Both the position numbers and the translations under genes were made by a program. This document shows positions 23,201 through 34,740 of a DNA stretch of 64,000 bases, piece by piece. The notes beneath the pieces were generated by a model that had not been told where the DNA came from, did not search any database, and saw nothing but the letters and a program-made list of their open reading frames with translations. The stretch is from Corylus avellana (Eukaryota > Streptophyta > Magnoliopsida > Fagales > Betulaceae): positions 13,543,574 through 13,607,573 of the forward strand of contig NC_081543.1 in assembly GCF_901000735.1 (NCBI RefSeq), read 5' to 3'. The number at the start of each line of letters is the position of its first letter. Within the stretch, counting starts at the first letter, position 1.

Positions 23201-25594
23201 TGCATTATGTTGACAACGTGGACCGCTAAACCAAATTCAATCCACATAGTCCTTAGGAGAGTCAATAAAAGAGATTCATGACACACTAGGTGTATGAGAT
23301 TACCTTTATTTCAAGTCATTTATGATACTTTATGCAATCATTCTTTATATGCCCATAATTTTCCTTAGTGTGAGAGAAACAAGTATCTTAATTGCCATAA
23401 CACTTTGTTGGCACCTTGTTCTCATTCATCAACTATTGGACATGATTGCCTATAAAGGTCTTTCCCTTAACATGTTTAACTTTCTGGATTCTCATGTCTT
23501 AATCTCTCATCTTCTTGAACACACATGATCAGAAGTTCCTTAATTGATCAGTTATCCTTATGTGTGCCACAAGATATTTGAAAAAATATCATATTTAGAT
23601 GAGAGAATAAAATTGACCATAATGACTCAAAAACTCAAACTTTAGGGACTTTATAATGAGCTGTTATGTCCTTCATTTTCATAATGTGCTCAAGCACATT
23701 TTGAAACTGTAAAAGGTTTTACTTTAAAGCTTTTCTATTAGGGTGCACGCCAAAGCCTTATTGGAACTCACTAAATGTTCCTCAATGACCTTTCTTTGGC
23801 CTTAAAACATTAAGGAATAAAACCCTAATGCTTTCCTTGATATGAGATTTCATGAACGTTGAAACTTAAGCGATTTAAATCACTGCAATCGTTCATGTTT
23901 AATAATCTCATGTGGCGTACTTGATTCTGTGGGAGAAGGTGATTCGTCCACACGAAACGCCAATTCAGTCTCCAAACACCCCAAAGTGAAAAACACATTT
24001 TTCTTTTCAGTCAGGAAAAATTACCACTAGAAATTATTGGAACATAAAATACTAATAATTAAAGCAGTAGAAATACATCCAGTAACCAAGAAAAATTATA
24101 TACTTTAATGCTATGAAATAACCTTATTTAAATTAACCAATGTTAATTTAATAGTAAATTTCAACCTATCTGTGGGCAAAGGTGCATCACGCATGAAATT
24201 TACCCTTTATTAATAAGACTAATAAATTTAGCATTAATAAATAAAATTTTCCGTACCTGTGGGCCTAAGAAAAATTTTATTTTCAATGTTAAATTTACTA
24301 TCTTATTCTAATTAACTCATAAAAATAAAACGTCCATGTGGGGATTGGCAAATTAAATTTATGAATTAATTACAACACGATGTTAATTTTCTTTATGAAG
24401 TTCATATATATAATATTGATGCATTTATTATTATAAAATCGGGATGCTGTGGCTCTCCCAAAAATTATTATGACAATTACGACTTCATTAACATCGAATT
24501 TATTTAAATTAACCAATGCTAATTTAATAGTAAATTTCAACCTACCTGTGGGCAAAGGTTACATCACGCATGAAATTTACTCTTTAATAGGACTAATAAA
24601 TTTAACATTTAATAAATAAAATTCTCCGTACCTGTGGGCCTAAGAGAATTTTTTTTTTTTTTTAAGTTAAATTTATTATCTTATTCTAATTAAATCATAA
24701 AAATAATAACGTCCCTGTGGGGATTAGTAATTAAATTTATGAATTAATTACAACATGATGTTAATTTTCCTTATGAAGTTCACATATATGATCTTGATGC
24801 AATTATCATTATAAAATTGGGATGTTGTGGCTCTCCCAAAATTATTATGATAATCACTACTTCATTAACATCCAATAACTGTATAGATGCCACAAATAAA
24901 GTTCCCAAGAATAAAAGACAAAACCATCATGTTAGTAGGTAAACAGTATTTTTTCAAAGTACAACCGGATAGTGTCTCAGATAAGTGAGGGGGCGCACAA
25001 CGGCATACTTAAGTCCCAAGACTTACCTTGCCAGAGCTTTTCGATTGCAATTTTGGATAGTACCATAAACATTCACCAACACATGAGGCTTAGTTAATTA
25101 TTCTCAGGTCTAAGCATCAAACAATTTATATTTAAACAAATAAAAGAATAAATATATCCTTAAGTTCATGCATTAAAGAAACAATATATAATTTAATACT
25201 GAACAATTTAAATCATAAGATGAATAAAGATGCAACATAAAAGCATAATAATTTGAATAGCCTAATGGTCTTGAAGTGACCTTAGGCCCTTTATACCTTA
25301 AGAAACCAAGTTCTAAACCCACATGAGCCCCCCTTTTTTTTTTTTAATCCGGATGGGCCACTTTAAATGGATTGGGCTTTTGGGTCAGCCCACTTAATGA
25401 CCCAAGACACTGACCTGGTTCCTATATGGGTTTGAAAACCCTACTCGAAAACCTTAAGTCCCAACCCAGAAAAATCCCAAACCCTAGCCATCACCCCTTT
25501 CTTCTTCTTCCTCATGCCCCGCCGCCGCCGCCGCCTTCCTCATGTGCCGGCCATCAAGGGCTGACGCTCAAACGGCCAAATGACCACTGTTAAC
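20201..25594 (-). mobile_element. Degenerate Ty1/copia polyprotein region
   Basis: Minus-strand fragments in the order expected of copia. The integrase C-terminal region near 22440-22350 reads LKAAVYTFNWIPFR. The integrase-RT linker near 21930-21880 reads RRFSRIRRPTISSDYVVYFQ. The reverse transcriptase start near 21720-21680 reads PKGVVAIGCKWVYKT. The RT active-site region near 21320 reads LYIDNILLAS, with the second Asp of the usual YVDD changed to Asn. Near 21130 the RT/RNase H junction reads YAQVYIRPDI. Many stops and frameshifts separate them. No 5' LTR is seen before the gap at 25595, so the element is truncated or its left LTR is in or beyond the gap. It cannot transpose by itself. Confidence 0.8.
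24110..24880. repeat. Two tandem copies of about 370 bp in the copia 5' region
   Basis: 24122-24490 recurs at 24497-24870 with small indels. Shared words include AAATTTCAACCTA, CCTGTGGGCAAAGG, TACCTGTGGGCCTAAGA and GCTGTGGCTCTCCCA. It lies upstream of the coding remnants, where the element's leader should be. Confidence 0.75.
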
Positions 25595-25694
25595 NNNNNN
25601 NNNNNNNNNNNNNNNNNNNNNNNNNNNNNNNNNNNNNNNNNNNNNNNNNNNNNNNNNNNNNNNNNNNNNNNNNNNNNNNNNNNNNNNNNNNNNN
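25595..25694. other. Assembly gap, 100 N
   Basis: Run of exactly 100 N at the right end of the copia element. Confidence 1.
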
Positions 25695-26990
25695 TTTTTC
25701 AAATTTTCCTTTAAAAAGATGTGAACTAGTATGCTGCCAAACGTGCTATTACACTGTTCCCAGAAAGCAAAGACTTTCTAATGGCATCATATTATGCCAC
25801 AGTTTTATCGCTTCTCGGCTCTCATTTATTTCCACTAATAGGACACCTAAAAGCCCGTACACCATCTCTCTCAACCTCCAATTGAATTCCATACGCACAA
25901 AGACCGCACCCACTTGATCACTATTCTCATACACAACAATCTTTCATTTGTATCCAGATGCAAGTACATTAGATCTTAAAAAAACTATCATTCTCTGACA
26001 AGGACACTAGATACGACTGTGTCTAAAAGTATGAAACATTATTAAACCAAAATAACAAGAACAGTCAACTATTTTGAATCATGGGGAAGGAAATAGTGTT
26101 ATTTCAGATTAACAAACTAAACAATGTTGATACCACAGTTCACGGCTAGCGAATTAAACAGAACCAAATATTCAGACCCGAAGCATTTGAATCAAAAAAA
26201 TCATTAACAGAAATGAAATAAGAGCAGACAAATAGAGAGAAATGTGATTGCAAGATCAGATATTAGCAGTATTTAACTCAAACTAATACTGCAATACACA
26301 GACAAATACGCGTTTCAGGAGACAAACAAGCAGGACATAAACGAAATTCATCGGGGTGCTATCAAAAAAATTGAGACATACCCAGATGCCGGAATGGACG
26401 AGAATCCGAGTTGCTTCGCCGAAATCGCAGGTCTTGGGAAGTTAGCTTCAGCTGCACACTCACAGGACCGAAGCTGGCACCCTACAAAATAAGCCCTAAA
26501 ATGTTGGAACACTCATTGAACACCAAACAGCCGCTGACACGCCAGAAAATGGCCCCAAATTCTGAAGAAAAACCAGCCAAACCGAAAGGAAATCAACAAA
26601 GAACGACACATGGGGAGAAAAATGAAAGGAACTTGAAGCTCTTACAGCATGGACGCGCGATTTTCCCCCTGCTCGAAACAGAGCATGCGCTGAAGCCACG
26701 GTGAAAACGGGAAGAACTTCAAGTACTTTCGGGAGCGGTGGGTGGTGAAACGGCAGCCGGTATTTTGGGAGGGGGATGGGTGATCCACGCTTGCAGGAGA
26801 AGCCAACGAGCTTTGGGAGTGGGCTGAAGGAGTTTGCTCTGCGGAAGCTTCTCCCACGAAGATTTTCGGATGTTTGTCTGGGTCAACAGCTCAAAAACGT
26901 GTAAAAGCAAGTCAGGGGCAAAAGTGTACATAAAATTTCACAAAAAGCCAAATACAGTGTCTGGGTCTCTCCAACGCCGTTGCCAAACGC
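25695..26990 (-). other. Unresolved segment, possible 5' part of a minus-strand gene
   Basis: Base composition rises in GC between about 26380 and 26930. Several overlapping short open frames occur there on both strands, and a 61-codon minus-strand frame at 25934-25749 contains MVYGLLGVLLVEINES. Nothing matches a family I know. It could be a promoter, leader and first exons, or a captured gene fragment. The neprosin-unit homology resumes at about 26997. Confidence 0.25.
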
Positions 26991-27199
26991 TACCTAGGTT
27001 CCCTTCAAATTTCTTCCAAATTTAAAATTCGCTTATTATTAAATCTTTGTCAAGCTTGGAATAGTGTTTGCAGTGTAACGTATTCAATACGCAAGAGCCA
27101 CGTACAAGGTTGGGGACGAGTGTCCCCTAAAGAATTTTAACAAATTTTCAAAAACATTAATTTTACTATTTTCTCTCATATTTCACATTTTGTTCCCTT

Positions 27200-27447
27200 C
27201 AAGTTACTTTTTCACCCCTCGAAAAGCAAGGTTGAAGTCTATTAAGCGGAGACCCACGTACAAGGCCTCCGAAGAATTTTTAGAAATCCTTCCAAAAACA
27301 TTATTAATTTCACTTTTTGTTTTCCAAATTACTTTTTTACCCCTCAACTGACAATTTAAAGTCTACTCTTAAATAAAATTATTTCTTAATTTATGATCAA
27401 CTTGTTTTTTCCACTGCACGAAGAAGTGAAAATATTAAAAAGTTATA

Positions 27448-27484
<37 letters not shown>

Positions 27485-27991
27485 GCAACTTGGGTTGCTC
27501 ACCATTTTTAACCTTTTTGTTCGGTTGTAATTTCTCCTCTCCCATGTTGAATAGAAAAACAATGATTTAATAGCAATCTAAGTATAAAATCTTACATTTT
27601 TATTATTTTAATTCAAATTAAAAATAAATTAGTGTAAAAGTTTTGATTACATGCCGGAGTTTTTTCATATATATATATATATATATATGAAAAAATCCCA
27701 AACAAAGTTGCTCATTTAAATTAATTATTTGTGAATATATCTTATTTTTGTTACATATTTTAATTGTATAAAATAGATAATTCCGTTAGTTATACTATTT
27801 AATTAAGAAGCAATTTTGTTTAAGAGTAGACTTTAACTTGTCAGTTGAGGGGTAAAAAAGTAATCTGGAAAACAAAAAGTGAAATTAATAGTGTTTTTGA
27901 AGGATCTCTAAAAATTCTTGGGAGGCCTTGTACGTGGGTCTCCGCTTAATAGACTTCAACTTTGCTTTTCGAGGGGTGAAAAAGTAACTTG
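27200..27991. mobile_element. Long foldback element, copy 1 (792 bp)
   Basis: Left arm 27200-27395 starts CAAGTTACTTTTTCACCCCT; right arm 27810-27991 ends with its complement. The arms share CGGAGACCCACGTACAAGGC and ACCCCTCAACTGACAA. The loop of about 410 bases holds two (AT)n runs and small hairpins (GAGCAACTTGGGTTGCTC). Copies at 40143-40930, 45143-45930 and 56107-56742. Confidence 0.8.
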
Positions 27992-28024
27992 GATATTCAT
28001 TTTTGCCTATATTCTATTATTCCG

Positions 28025-28057
<33 letters not shown>

Positions 28058-29457
28058 CTAATGATTTCCAGAACATCTTGGACAAGCCCAATTAATTTAT
28101 TTCCTATCAGGTTCTCACATAGGTTATATTTGTAATTTTGATGTCGCTTTTTTTTTCCTCTTGCATGTTCAATTCCCTCTCCATATATACATTTTCAACT
28201 TTTTATTTTATTTTATTTTTATCTAATAAGTTTTCAACTTACTTGGCCTTTGCAGGCTATGCTGGTTAATTACATTGCTTTTACAATATTGCAACATCCT
28301 TTTCCATGAATCACAGATATGAGATATATATAAGTTAATATAAATACTTTTAACGGGAGGCTTAGCACTAGAGGCTCGTATATTACTATGAATTTTCTAT
28401 TTTGAACAGCTTGGTGTTTCATAAATTTTATGTATTTTATGTGATTATAGTGTTACGTACGTACGTACCTAAAGTGGTATGAGAAACTAATAAGCATGAT
28501 AATTCAGTAGATTTTTTAAAGAATTTATGAGTAATTAAAGGTGCTCACAACTCTTATAAATACAGTTCAAAAATTTTCTTGACCAATTTTAATTCTTTGT
28601 TTCATGATAATGCGATATTTAAAGAACGAAATACAACTAAAATGAGAGTCACAAGAAAATAAACTTTAACGTACTAACATTAAGAAATATGTTCCTATCG
28701 AACCCAATCAAGGGTGCATTTGGAGGGCATTTTGTACTGGAGACTAGTTTCTCAACTTCTCCTCTCCTTGGATCTTAATGGAAATACATATTAAATCAGA
28801 TAAACATGCGGCATTCCATTAATCTGACAAGTGATTATTTTAAATGAAATTGACATTTAATTGACAGTTGTTTGGTTTAAATTAAATTCTATGAAAAGAG
28901 GCTAATATCATGACATGTGGCATTCCATTAATCTGACAAGTGATTATTTTAAATGAAACTGTGCGTTTAAGTTTGTAAATCAAAACACACGTACCACCTT
29001 TTTCACATCGCTTCTAACTTGACACGTGACATTACATTTAATTGACAGTTGTTTAGTTTAAATTAAACTCTACCAAGAGAGGTTAAATAACACCAAGCTT
29101 CAACACAACATCAAACCGTAATTTAAAGATGCCTATTTTCTCTGTTAAAATAATTGCTATCATACTTTATTTTATTATAATTCTTACATTTTATATTTAA
29201 TTGTGAAATAATATTTAATTAGTAATCTTGAACTTAAAAAGATATCTAATACAAGTAATTGTCTTTTTTTTTTTGTAAGAAATGATAGAATTGTAAATAT
29301 CAAAAAACGTGGGAATAAATGCAAAAGACTAGTGGGCCCACATATTTGAGGTTTGACGATTAAGCTAGAGGAAGAAATTATGAAGAAAAGCCACAAAGGA
29401 AAGAAAATTGGTGCATTCAACATGGGACCCACCACTTGAGAGTGGTACGTCATTAAA
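27992..29457. repeat. Conserved non-coding spacer of the cluster unit
   Basis: Repeats almost base for base at 40931-42388 and 45931-47387, and its first part at 56743-57060. It includes ACGTACGTACGTACC near 28456 and a 45-base segment repeated at 28809 and 28917 (CGGCATTCCATTAATCTGAC versus TGGCATTCCATTAATCTGAC). No coding exon recognised. Confidence 0.7.
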
Positions 29458-29640
29458 AGAAAAGAATAATGCTAGGCTTATTTTTTACACAATTTTTTTT
29501 AATATTTTTTTTATGGCTTTTAAAGCTACCATAAAATATGAGATGATATTTATTGGATTCTGATTTAATAATAATTTTAAAACCACTTGTAAGTAAAAAA
29601 ATTATGTAAAAAAATAAGAGTAAGTGTACCATTTCTCAAC
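29458..29640. mobile_element. Possible small MITE
   Basis: Ends AATGCTAGGCTTATTTTTTA and AAAAAATAAGAGTAAG are imperfectly inverted, and the GGCTTTTAAA centre resembles the Mutator-like MITE at 15509. In the second unit most of it is replaced by a LINE fragment. Confidence 0.35.
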
Positions 29641-29727
29641 AAGAATAATAAGAGAATAAGTTGGACAACAAGGGTCATATCACTCTAAAAATTCTTCTTA
29701 TGTCACTTCAAAATTAATATGCCTTTT

Positions 29728-30772
29728 AAAATGCTAAACAAAGCACGTGTCTTCCCAAATAGTAATGAAGAAAGAAGTGGAAAATAATTATGAGTGAACA
29801 AAAGATGGGATGTCTCATGTCTGCAACCATTAAACAAGCAAGGTGCATTTCTGAATCTCTGATGTTATTGAAAATTTGCCATATAAGTAATTCAGAAGAT
29901 AAGAACAAAAAGATAGCCTATAGAAACTAATTGTTACGTGACTAGAAGTTGGTAGAAAAGTTGGTAGAAGTAATGTAGACTTTAGTACTTGTTATTTTCT
30001 TTGTATAATATGTTAGTACTTATTATTTCATTGGAATTTGAGAGTAATAGTTTTGGATAAAGTTCACTTTACCCCTCAACCTACTACCCCAATAACAATT
30101 TACCCTCAAACTATCAATTGCGATAATTTACCCAGTAAACTACCAAAACAATGACAATGTACTCCCTAATGCCAGCAAAGTGACAAAATTACCCTTATAA
30201 AATTTTGAAAATTACATAGGTTAGAGGATATTTCTTCCATACCAGTTTGGAAGAAATTTATGTCCTTTTTGTTTTTATTTTAGTAAGGGTAATTCGTCAT
30301 TTTGTTAAAAGTGGGGGTACATTATCATTGTTTTGGTAGTTTTTGGGGGTAAATTGTCACAATTGATAATTTGTGAGATAAATTGTTATTAGGGTGGTAG
30401 TTTGAGGGGGTAAAGTGGACTTTACTCAAAATTATTACTCTCAAATTACAATGAAATAATAAGTACTAACATATTATACAAAGGAAATAACAAGTGCTAA
30501 AGTCTACATTACTTCTACCAACTTCTAGCCACGTAACAATTAGCTTTTTATAGGCTAACTTTTTGTTCTTATCTTCTTAATTACTTATATGGCAATTTTT
30601 CAATAACATCAGAGATTCAGAAATGTGCCTTGCTTGTTTAGTGGTTCCAGACATGAGACATTCCATCTTTTGTTCACTCATAATTATTTCCCACTTCTTT
30701 CACTTCTTTCACTTCTTTTCCCTACATTTAAGGATCCCTAGCTGGGAAGACACGTGCTTTGTTTAGCATTTT
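29728..30772. mobile_element. 1-kb near-complete palindrome, copy 1
   Basis: The left end AAAATGCTAAACAAAGCACG is exactly the complement of the right end at 30772. Pairing continues through arms of about 450 bases (GGGATGTCTCATGTCTG, ATCTCTGATGTTATTG, TTGAGAGTAATA, CTTTACCCC). Only the central 200 bases are unpaired. The inner part (about 30060-30430) has the look of a separate MITE (CACTTTACCCCTCAA). The second copy is at 49322-50357. Confidence 0.85.
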
Positions 30773-31102
30773 GATTAACATCAAAAGATATGACAAAAGA
30801 AAATTCAATCCAAAATTTCTTGACATAACCATTTTAACACAAATCACATTTTCCTAAGAATTAATATGGCATTTCATTAAGTTTTAGACCATCTAATCTA
30901 TTCTGCAAATTCTACTCATAAACTATTGGGAAAGTCGCAAATCTATCATGGGAAGCATGAACAAAAAACTGGGGGCAATTGGCATAGTACACCATGCATG
31001 GTAGTGCCAATAGTCGTTTGTGATCAAACCCAAATCCTTGAACCCAAATGGCCTAAAAATTTCAATTTCTGATCAAACCCAGTAACCAAAAAGATAAAGA
31101 TT

Positions 31103-32027
31103 TTTGGAACATTTTGAACTTCATTCATCATCAACAAAGTAATCTAGAACCAAAACCCTAGCAGAGCTTAAGGAAGTGCCGCATAGCTGAGGGGGAGGAG
31201 TTTCTCCCCCTCCCCCCCTCTTCTCTTTCTCCCTCTCTTTCCTTGATTCCCCCCTCCCTTCCCCATTTTCTTTCTCCCCCTCTCTTCCCAGATCTGTGTT
31301 TCTTTTCTTTTTTGTGTTTGTTTTTGGATTTCGCTTTCTTTTCCCTGCTGTTGTTCTTTGTTTGCTTGTTTATTTTTTCTTGCTAGGTGTTTGTTTGGGC
31401 ACACCGCCAATCTCCTCCGCGCCAACTTTGCCGTCTACCGTCTTCTGTTGGGTCTTTTAACATGTCCCCACCGCGATGTGCTTCCAATGCCACCTACGCA
31501 TTGGTTTCCGGCAAGCACGCAATCGGTTTTCTTTCGGCTACTGTCATCCGCCTAGTGTACTCCTATTTTTAAATTTTTAGTTGTATTGCTTTGATTTTCC
31601 CTGTATTTTTCTTGTTTTTCTTGCTACTTGTAATAAGGCCATGCCATCTCTCTTGATCTACTCGCTTGTTATTTTGGTCCAAACCCCTGGAGTTGTGGAT
31701 GTGAACGATATCCTGACTTTCGGGTTTAGGAAGATGTGTGTCGGCATGAGATCCTTTTGATCTCAGGGTCGAGGAATAAGAGCTACCTATGCATTAGTTT
31801 GTGTCTACCTAGCGCAGATCTGTTATTTCAACTGAAGATTAGTTATAGGTTAGCGGATGTTTGGCGTCTTTGATGTGTAATCTTTTAATTACGACTTTGA
31901 TATTTTAGCTTCGGCTAAGATCTTTCAGAACGTTATGTTTTGTGATTGTAAGAGTTTTAATGCTCTTGATTCCTCTATTAATGAGATAAGAATGATTTTT
32001 CTTCCAAAAAAAAAAAAAAGAATAAAA
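31103..32027 (+). mobile_element. Retroposed insertion of about 925 bp, present only in the first unit
   Basis: The second unit reads straight through here (near 50680: GATAAAGATTTTCTTTCCC). In the first unit the sequence is interrupted after GATAAAGATTTTT and resumes after an A tract (32007-32019) followed by GAATAAAAATTTT, consistent with an imperfect 13-base target duplication. The 3' end is GAGATAAGAATGATTTTTCT then poly(A), as in a LINE 3' end or a retroposed transcript. The pyrimidine-rich start (31200-31290) resembles a 5' UTR. No long frame with recognised content. Confidence 0.6.
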
Positions 32028-32381
32028 ATTTTCTTTCCCTTATTCCCTTCCATTTCCTTTTATTTTCCCCCAACAAAACAAACCTCAAAAACCACAAGAC
32101 TTTAAAATTAGGCCAAAAATTCAAAATTCTCATCAACTCCATAAAAAACGTTGCGAGTTGTACTGATGTGACGCATAACGAATTCTGTCAAATTTTTTAA
32201 TGATAGTATCCTCTTTGTTTTGTTTTTTGTTTTTTGTTTTTTTTTTTCTTACCTCCATCAGTGTTTTGTCACTTTTAAATATCATGAAGCTATTTGTCGC
32301 ATCTCCATACCACAAAGACAAAAAATGCATTTCCCCTAATTTGTTTGTTACTTTCCTTAAATAACGATACTGAATTAAAGA

Positions 32382-32688
32382 TCAGAATCCCTTCAAATTT
32401 CTTCAAAATTTAAGATTCTCTTATTATATTAAATCCTAAACATGTTTTACACCTAACAATTTACAACGTGCCAAGTGTCATACAAAATAAATGCTAAAAT
32501 TATTGAAAATTTATTTTCTCTTTCTAGTTCATTGAGGCATTAAAGTTTCATATTTCATTAACTTTAGCATTTATTTTATGTGACAACGAGCAAGTTATTG
32601 ATTGTTAGATGTAAAGCATAACTAAGATTTAATAATAATTAAGAAAATCTCAAATTTGAAAGAAATTTGACTAGATCCTAATTATCCC
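32382..32688. mobile_element. Foldback element of about 300 bp
   Basis: The left arm starting near 32390 (CCCTTCAAATTTCTTC, then TTTAGCATTTATTTT-related words) is mirrored by the right arm ending near 32685 (GAAAGAAATTTGA). Its outer 60-70 bases are similar to 39951-40020 and 55912-55990. Confidence 0.5.
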
Positions 32689-32914
32689 TGAATTAAAAGG
32701 ATTTAGTTTCTTTACGTAGATTTCGTTTCCAATTAAATGTTCAATTTTTATACGGCTGTTAAGAAATTTCATATGGACCAGAATGGAGCACGTACGTGTT
32801 CATAAATTTATGTAACAAAATTCTTTTCAAATATAAATAGAAAATAAATCTCAGAGAATTTAATATTTCCAGAGATATTCTTTATATGATATGATTAGGA
32901 TCCTTTTGGTTTTT

Positions 32915-34740
32915 TTTTTTTTTTTGAAATAGATCCTTTTTTTTTTTGCAAATGATTCGTAGATTCTCATTTATACAGAAAAACAAGACTAGAGACTAAT
33001 CTCTGTCATTACAATGTCACAAATGCACTCTGGGATGGACATCATCCAAGTTTTATCTATAACATTGTGGGAGGCTGCTTAAGCTAAACCATGTGCCGCT
33101 TTATTTCTTTCCCGACAAACATGGCCAACGATCCAGGTTTGGGTGTATTGGAGAGTAGTTCGCACATCAGCAATGAGTTGACCCCATCTACAATCCAATT
33201 TGTCGTTGTTCTGCAGTGCCGAGATCACCACCTGAGCATCTCCTTCCAAGATAACATTCTTGAAATCCAGTTCTTTGCACAACATCGCTCCTTGAAGCAT
33301 GGCCAGAATTTCTGCAGATGTTGGGTCCAAGAAACCCAATTTTGTAATGCTTCGAGCTGCTCTTAACAATTCCATCGTGATCTCGTATAACGACACCGAG
33401 TCCCATTCTGCCATTTTTGCCATCTATTGTCGCATCACAGTTTGCTTTGACATAACCCACCGGCGGTTTTTCCCATTTCATTATTAGATCTTGGCCAAGC
33501 GAAACTTCTCTAACATCTCCAGCAGCTGCGTGTTTGAATTCCTGTAACGAGCGAGAAGCACAATTTGCAATTTCAGTAGGGTGTGTAAATAACCCTTCAT
33601 GAACCCATTTATTCCGCCTAAACCATATGTTCCTAGCAATCAGCGCAAATTTTTCTAAACAGTCCTCCACCTTTTGCTCCAGGAAGTATTCAGCCAGTTC
33701 ACAGAATCCCCCTTCCACATTGCTTCTCTTTTGGAAAATGCGATCACTGACACCCCATACGTCTTGTGTTGAACTGCAGCTCCATAGTATATGGATTGTG
33801 GACTCCACTTCTAGATTACAGATAGGGCACCAAGGATCATTTGAAATCTTTCTCCTACACAGATTTTCCTTTGTGGGCAAAATATTTTGGCATGCTCTCC
33901 ACAAAAAATTCGTCACAGCATTTGGGAGAGATAATTTCCAAATTCCTTCCCAAATTTCGCTATTAGCTACTCTTTTGGAAATTTCGGCTTTGTCTCGTGA
34001 TTCCATCTCTTTCGCCAAGTGGTAAGCACTACGAACTGTAAAAGTTCCTTGTGGGGATCCCCTCCAAATCTTAGTGTCCAGCTGATTAGTTGTACTAATG
34101 GGGACTGATTTGATTGCCTGAATTTCCTCTGTGGTAAATAATTTCTCCAGCAGTGAATGGTTCCACCACAAGGTATCTTGGTCAATAAGATCTCTTACCA
34201 CCGCATTATCCGCCAAAATTCTTGGAGGAGATTGCACACTATAAGTAGACGGGAGAGGAATCCACTTAGATCCCCAAATGGTGGCCTTTTCGCCATTTCC
34301 TATTCTCCAAATTAGTCCCTCCGAAACCAATCCTCTAGCTTTGGAAATACTTCACCAAGCGTAGGATGGTTTATTTCCCAGTTGAGCCTCAAAAATTGTA
34401 CAATGAGGAAAGTATTTTGCCTTCATAATCCTTGAAATGAGGTTATCTTCCATTTTCCACAACCTCCATACCTGTTTGGCAAGGAGAGCGATATTGAAAC
34501 AATGGAGGTCTTTGAAACCCATACCGCCCTTACCCTTCGGTAAACCCATCCAACTCCAACTCATCCATGGTATTCCGGAATCCTTTGCATGATGGCCCCA
34601 CCAAAATTTAAGCATTAGGGAGTTAATCTCTGTGCAAAGTGCTTTTGGAAGAAGGAAAACTCCCATACTATAAGTCAGAATTGCCTGGATGACAGCCTTT
34701 TGATTTCTTAGGATGATCTTTTGGTAGAGTTATTAAAATT
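32915..34740 (-). mobile_element. 5'-truncated LINE (non-LTR retrotransposon), RT C-terminus and RNase H
   Basis: On the minus strand 34666-34352 encodes the end of a LINE reverse transcriptase region (KGKGGMGFKDLHCFN, LAKQVWRLW). It breaks at a TGA where related elements have Arg (AWRSI). 34330-33188 continues with a zinc-binding RT-associated domain (LWRACQNILPTKENL, CPICNLEVESTIHILWSC) and the start of an RNase H domain (ANCDATIDGKNGRMG). A frameshift moves the rest of RNase H to 33423-33079 (ILEGDAQVVISAL, NKAAHGLA). A poly(A)-like 3' end lies at about 32945-32910. It is inserted in the P2 promoter region and is inactive. Confidence 0.88.

Noticed and set aside
26496..26931. Overlapping minus-strand frames in the GC-richer segment
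   Set aside because: Three frames are open at once over short lengths, as expected from composition. I kept only a low-confidence note of a possible 5' region.
31168..31572. Short plus and minus frames in the retroposed insertion
   Set aside because: Low-complexity (Lys/Glu-rich opposite a CT-rich leader) or without any motif; no start context or homologous copy supports them.
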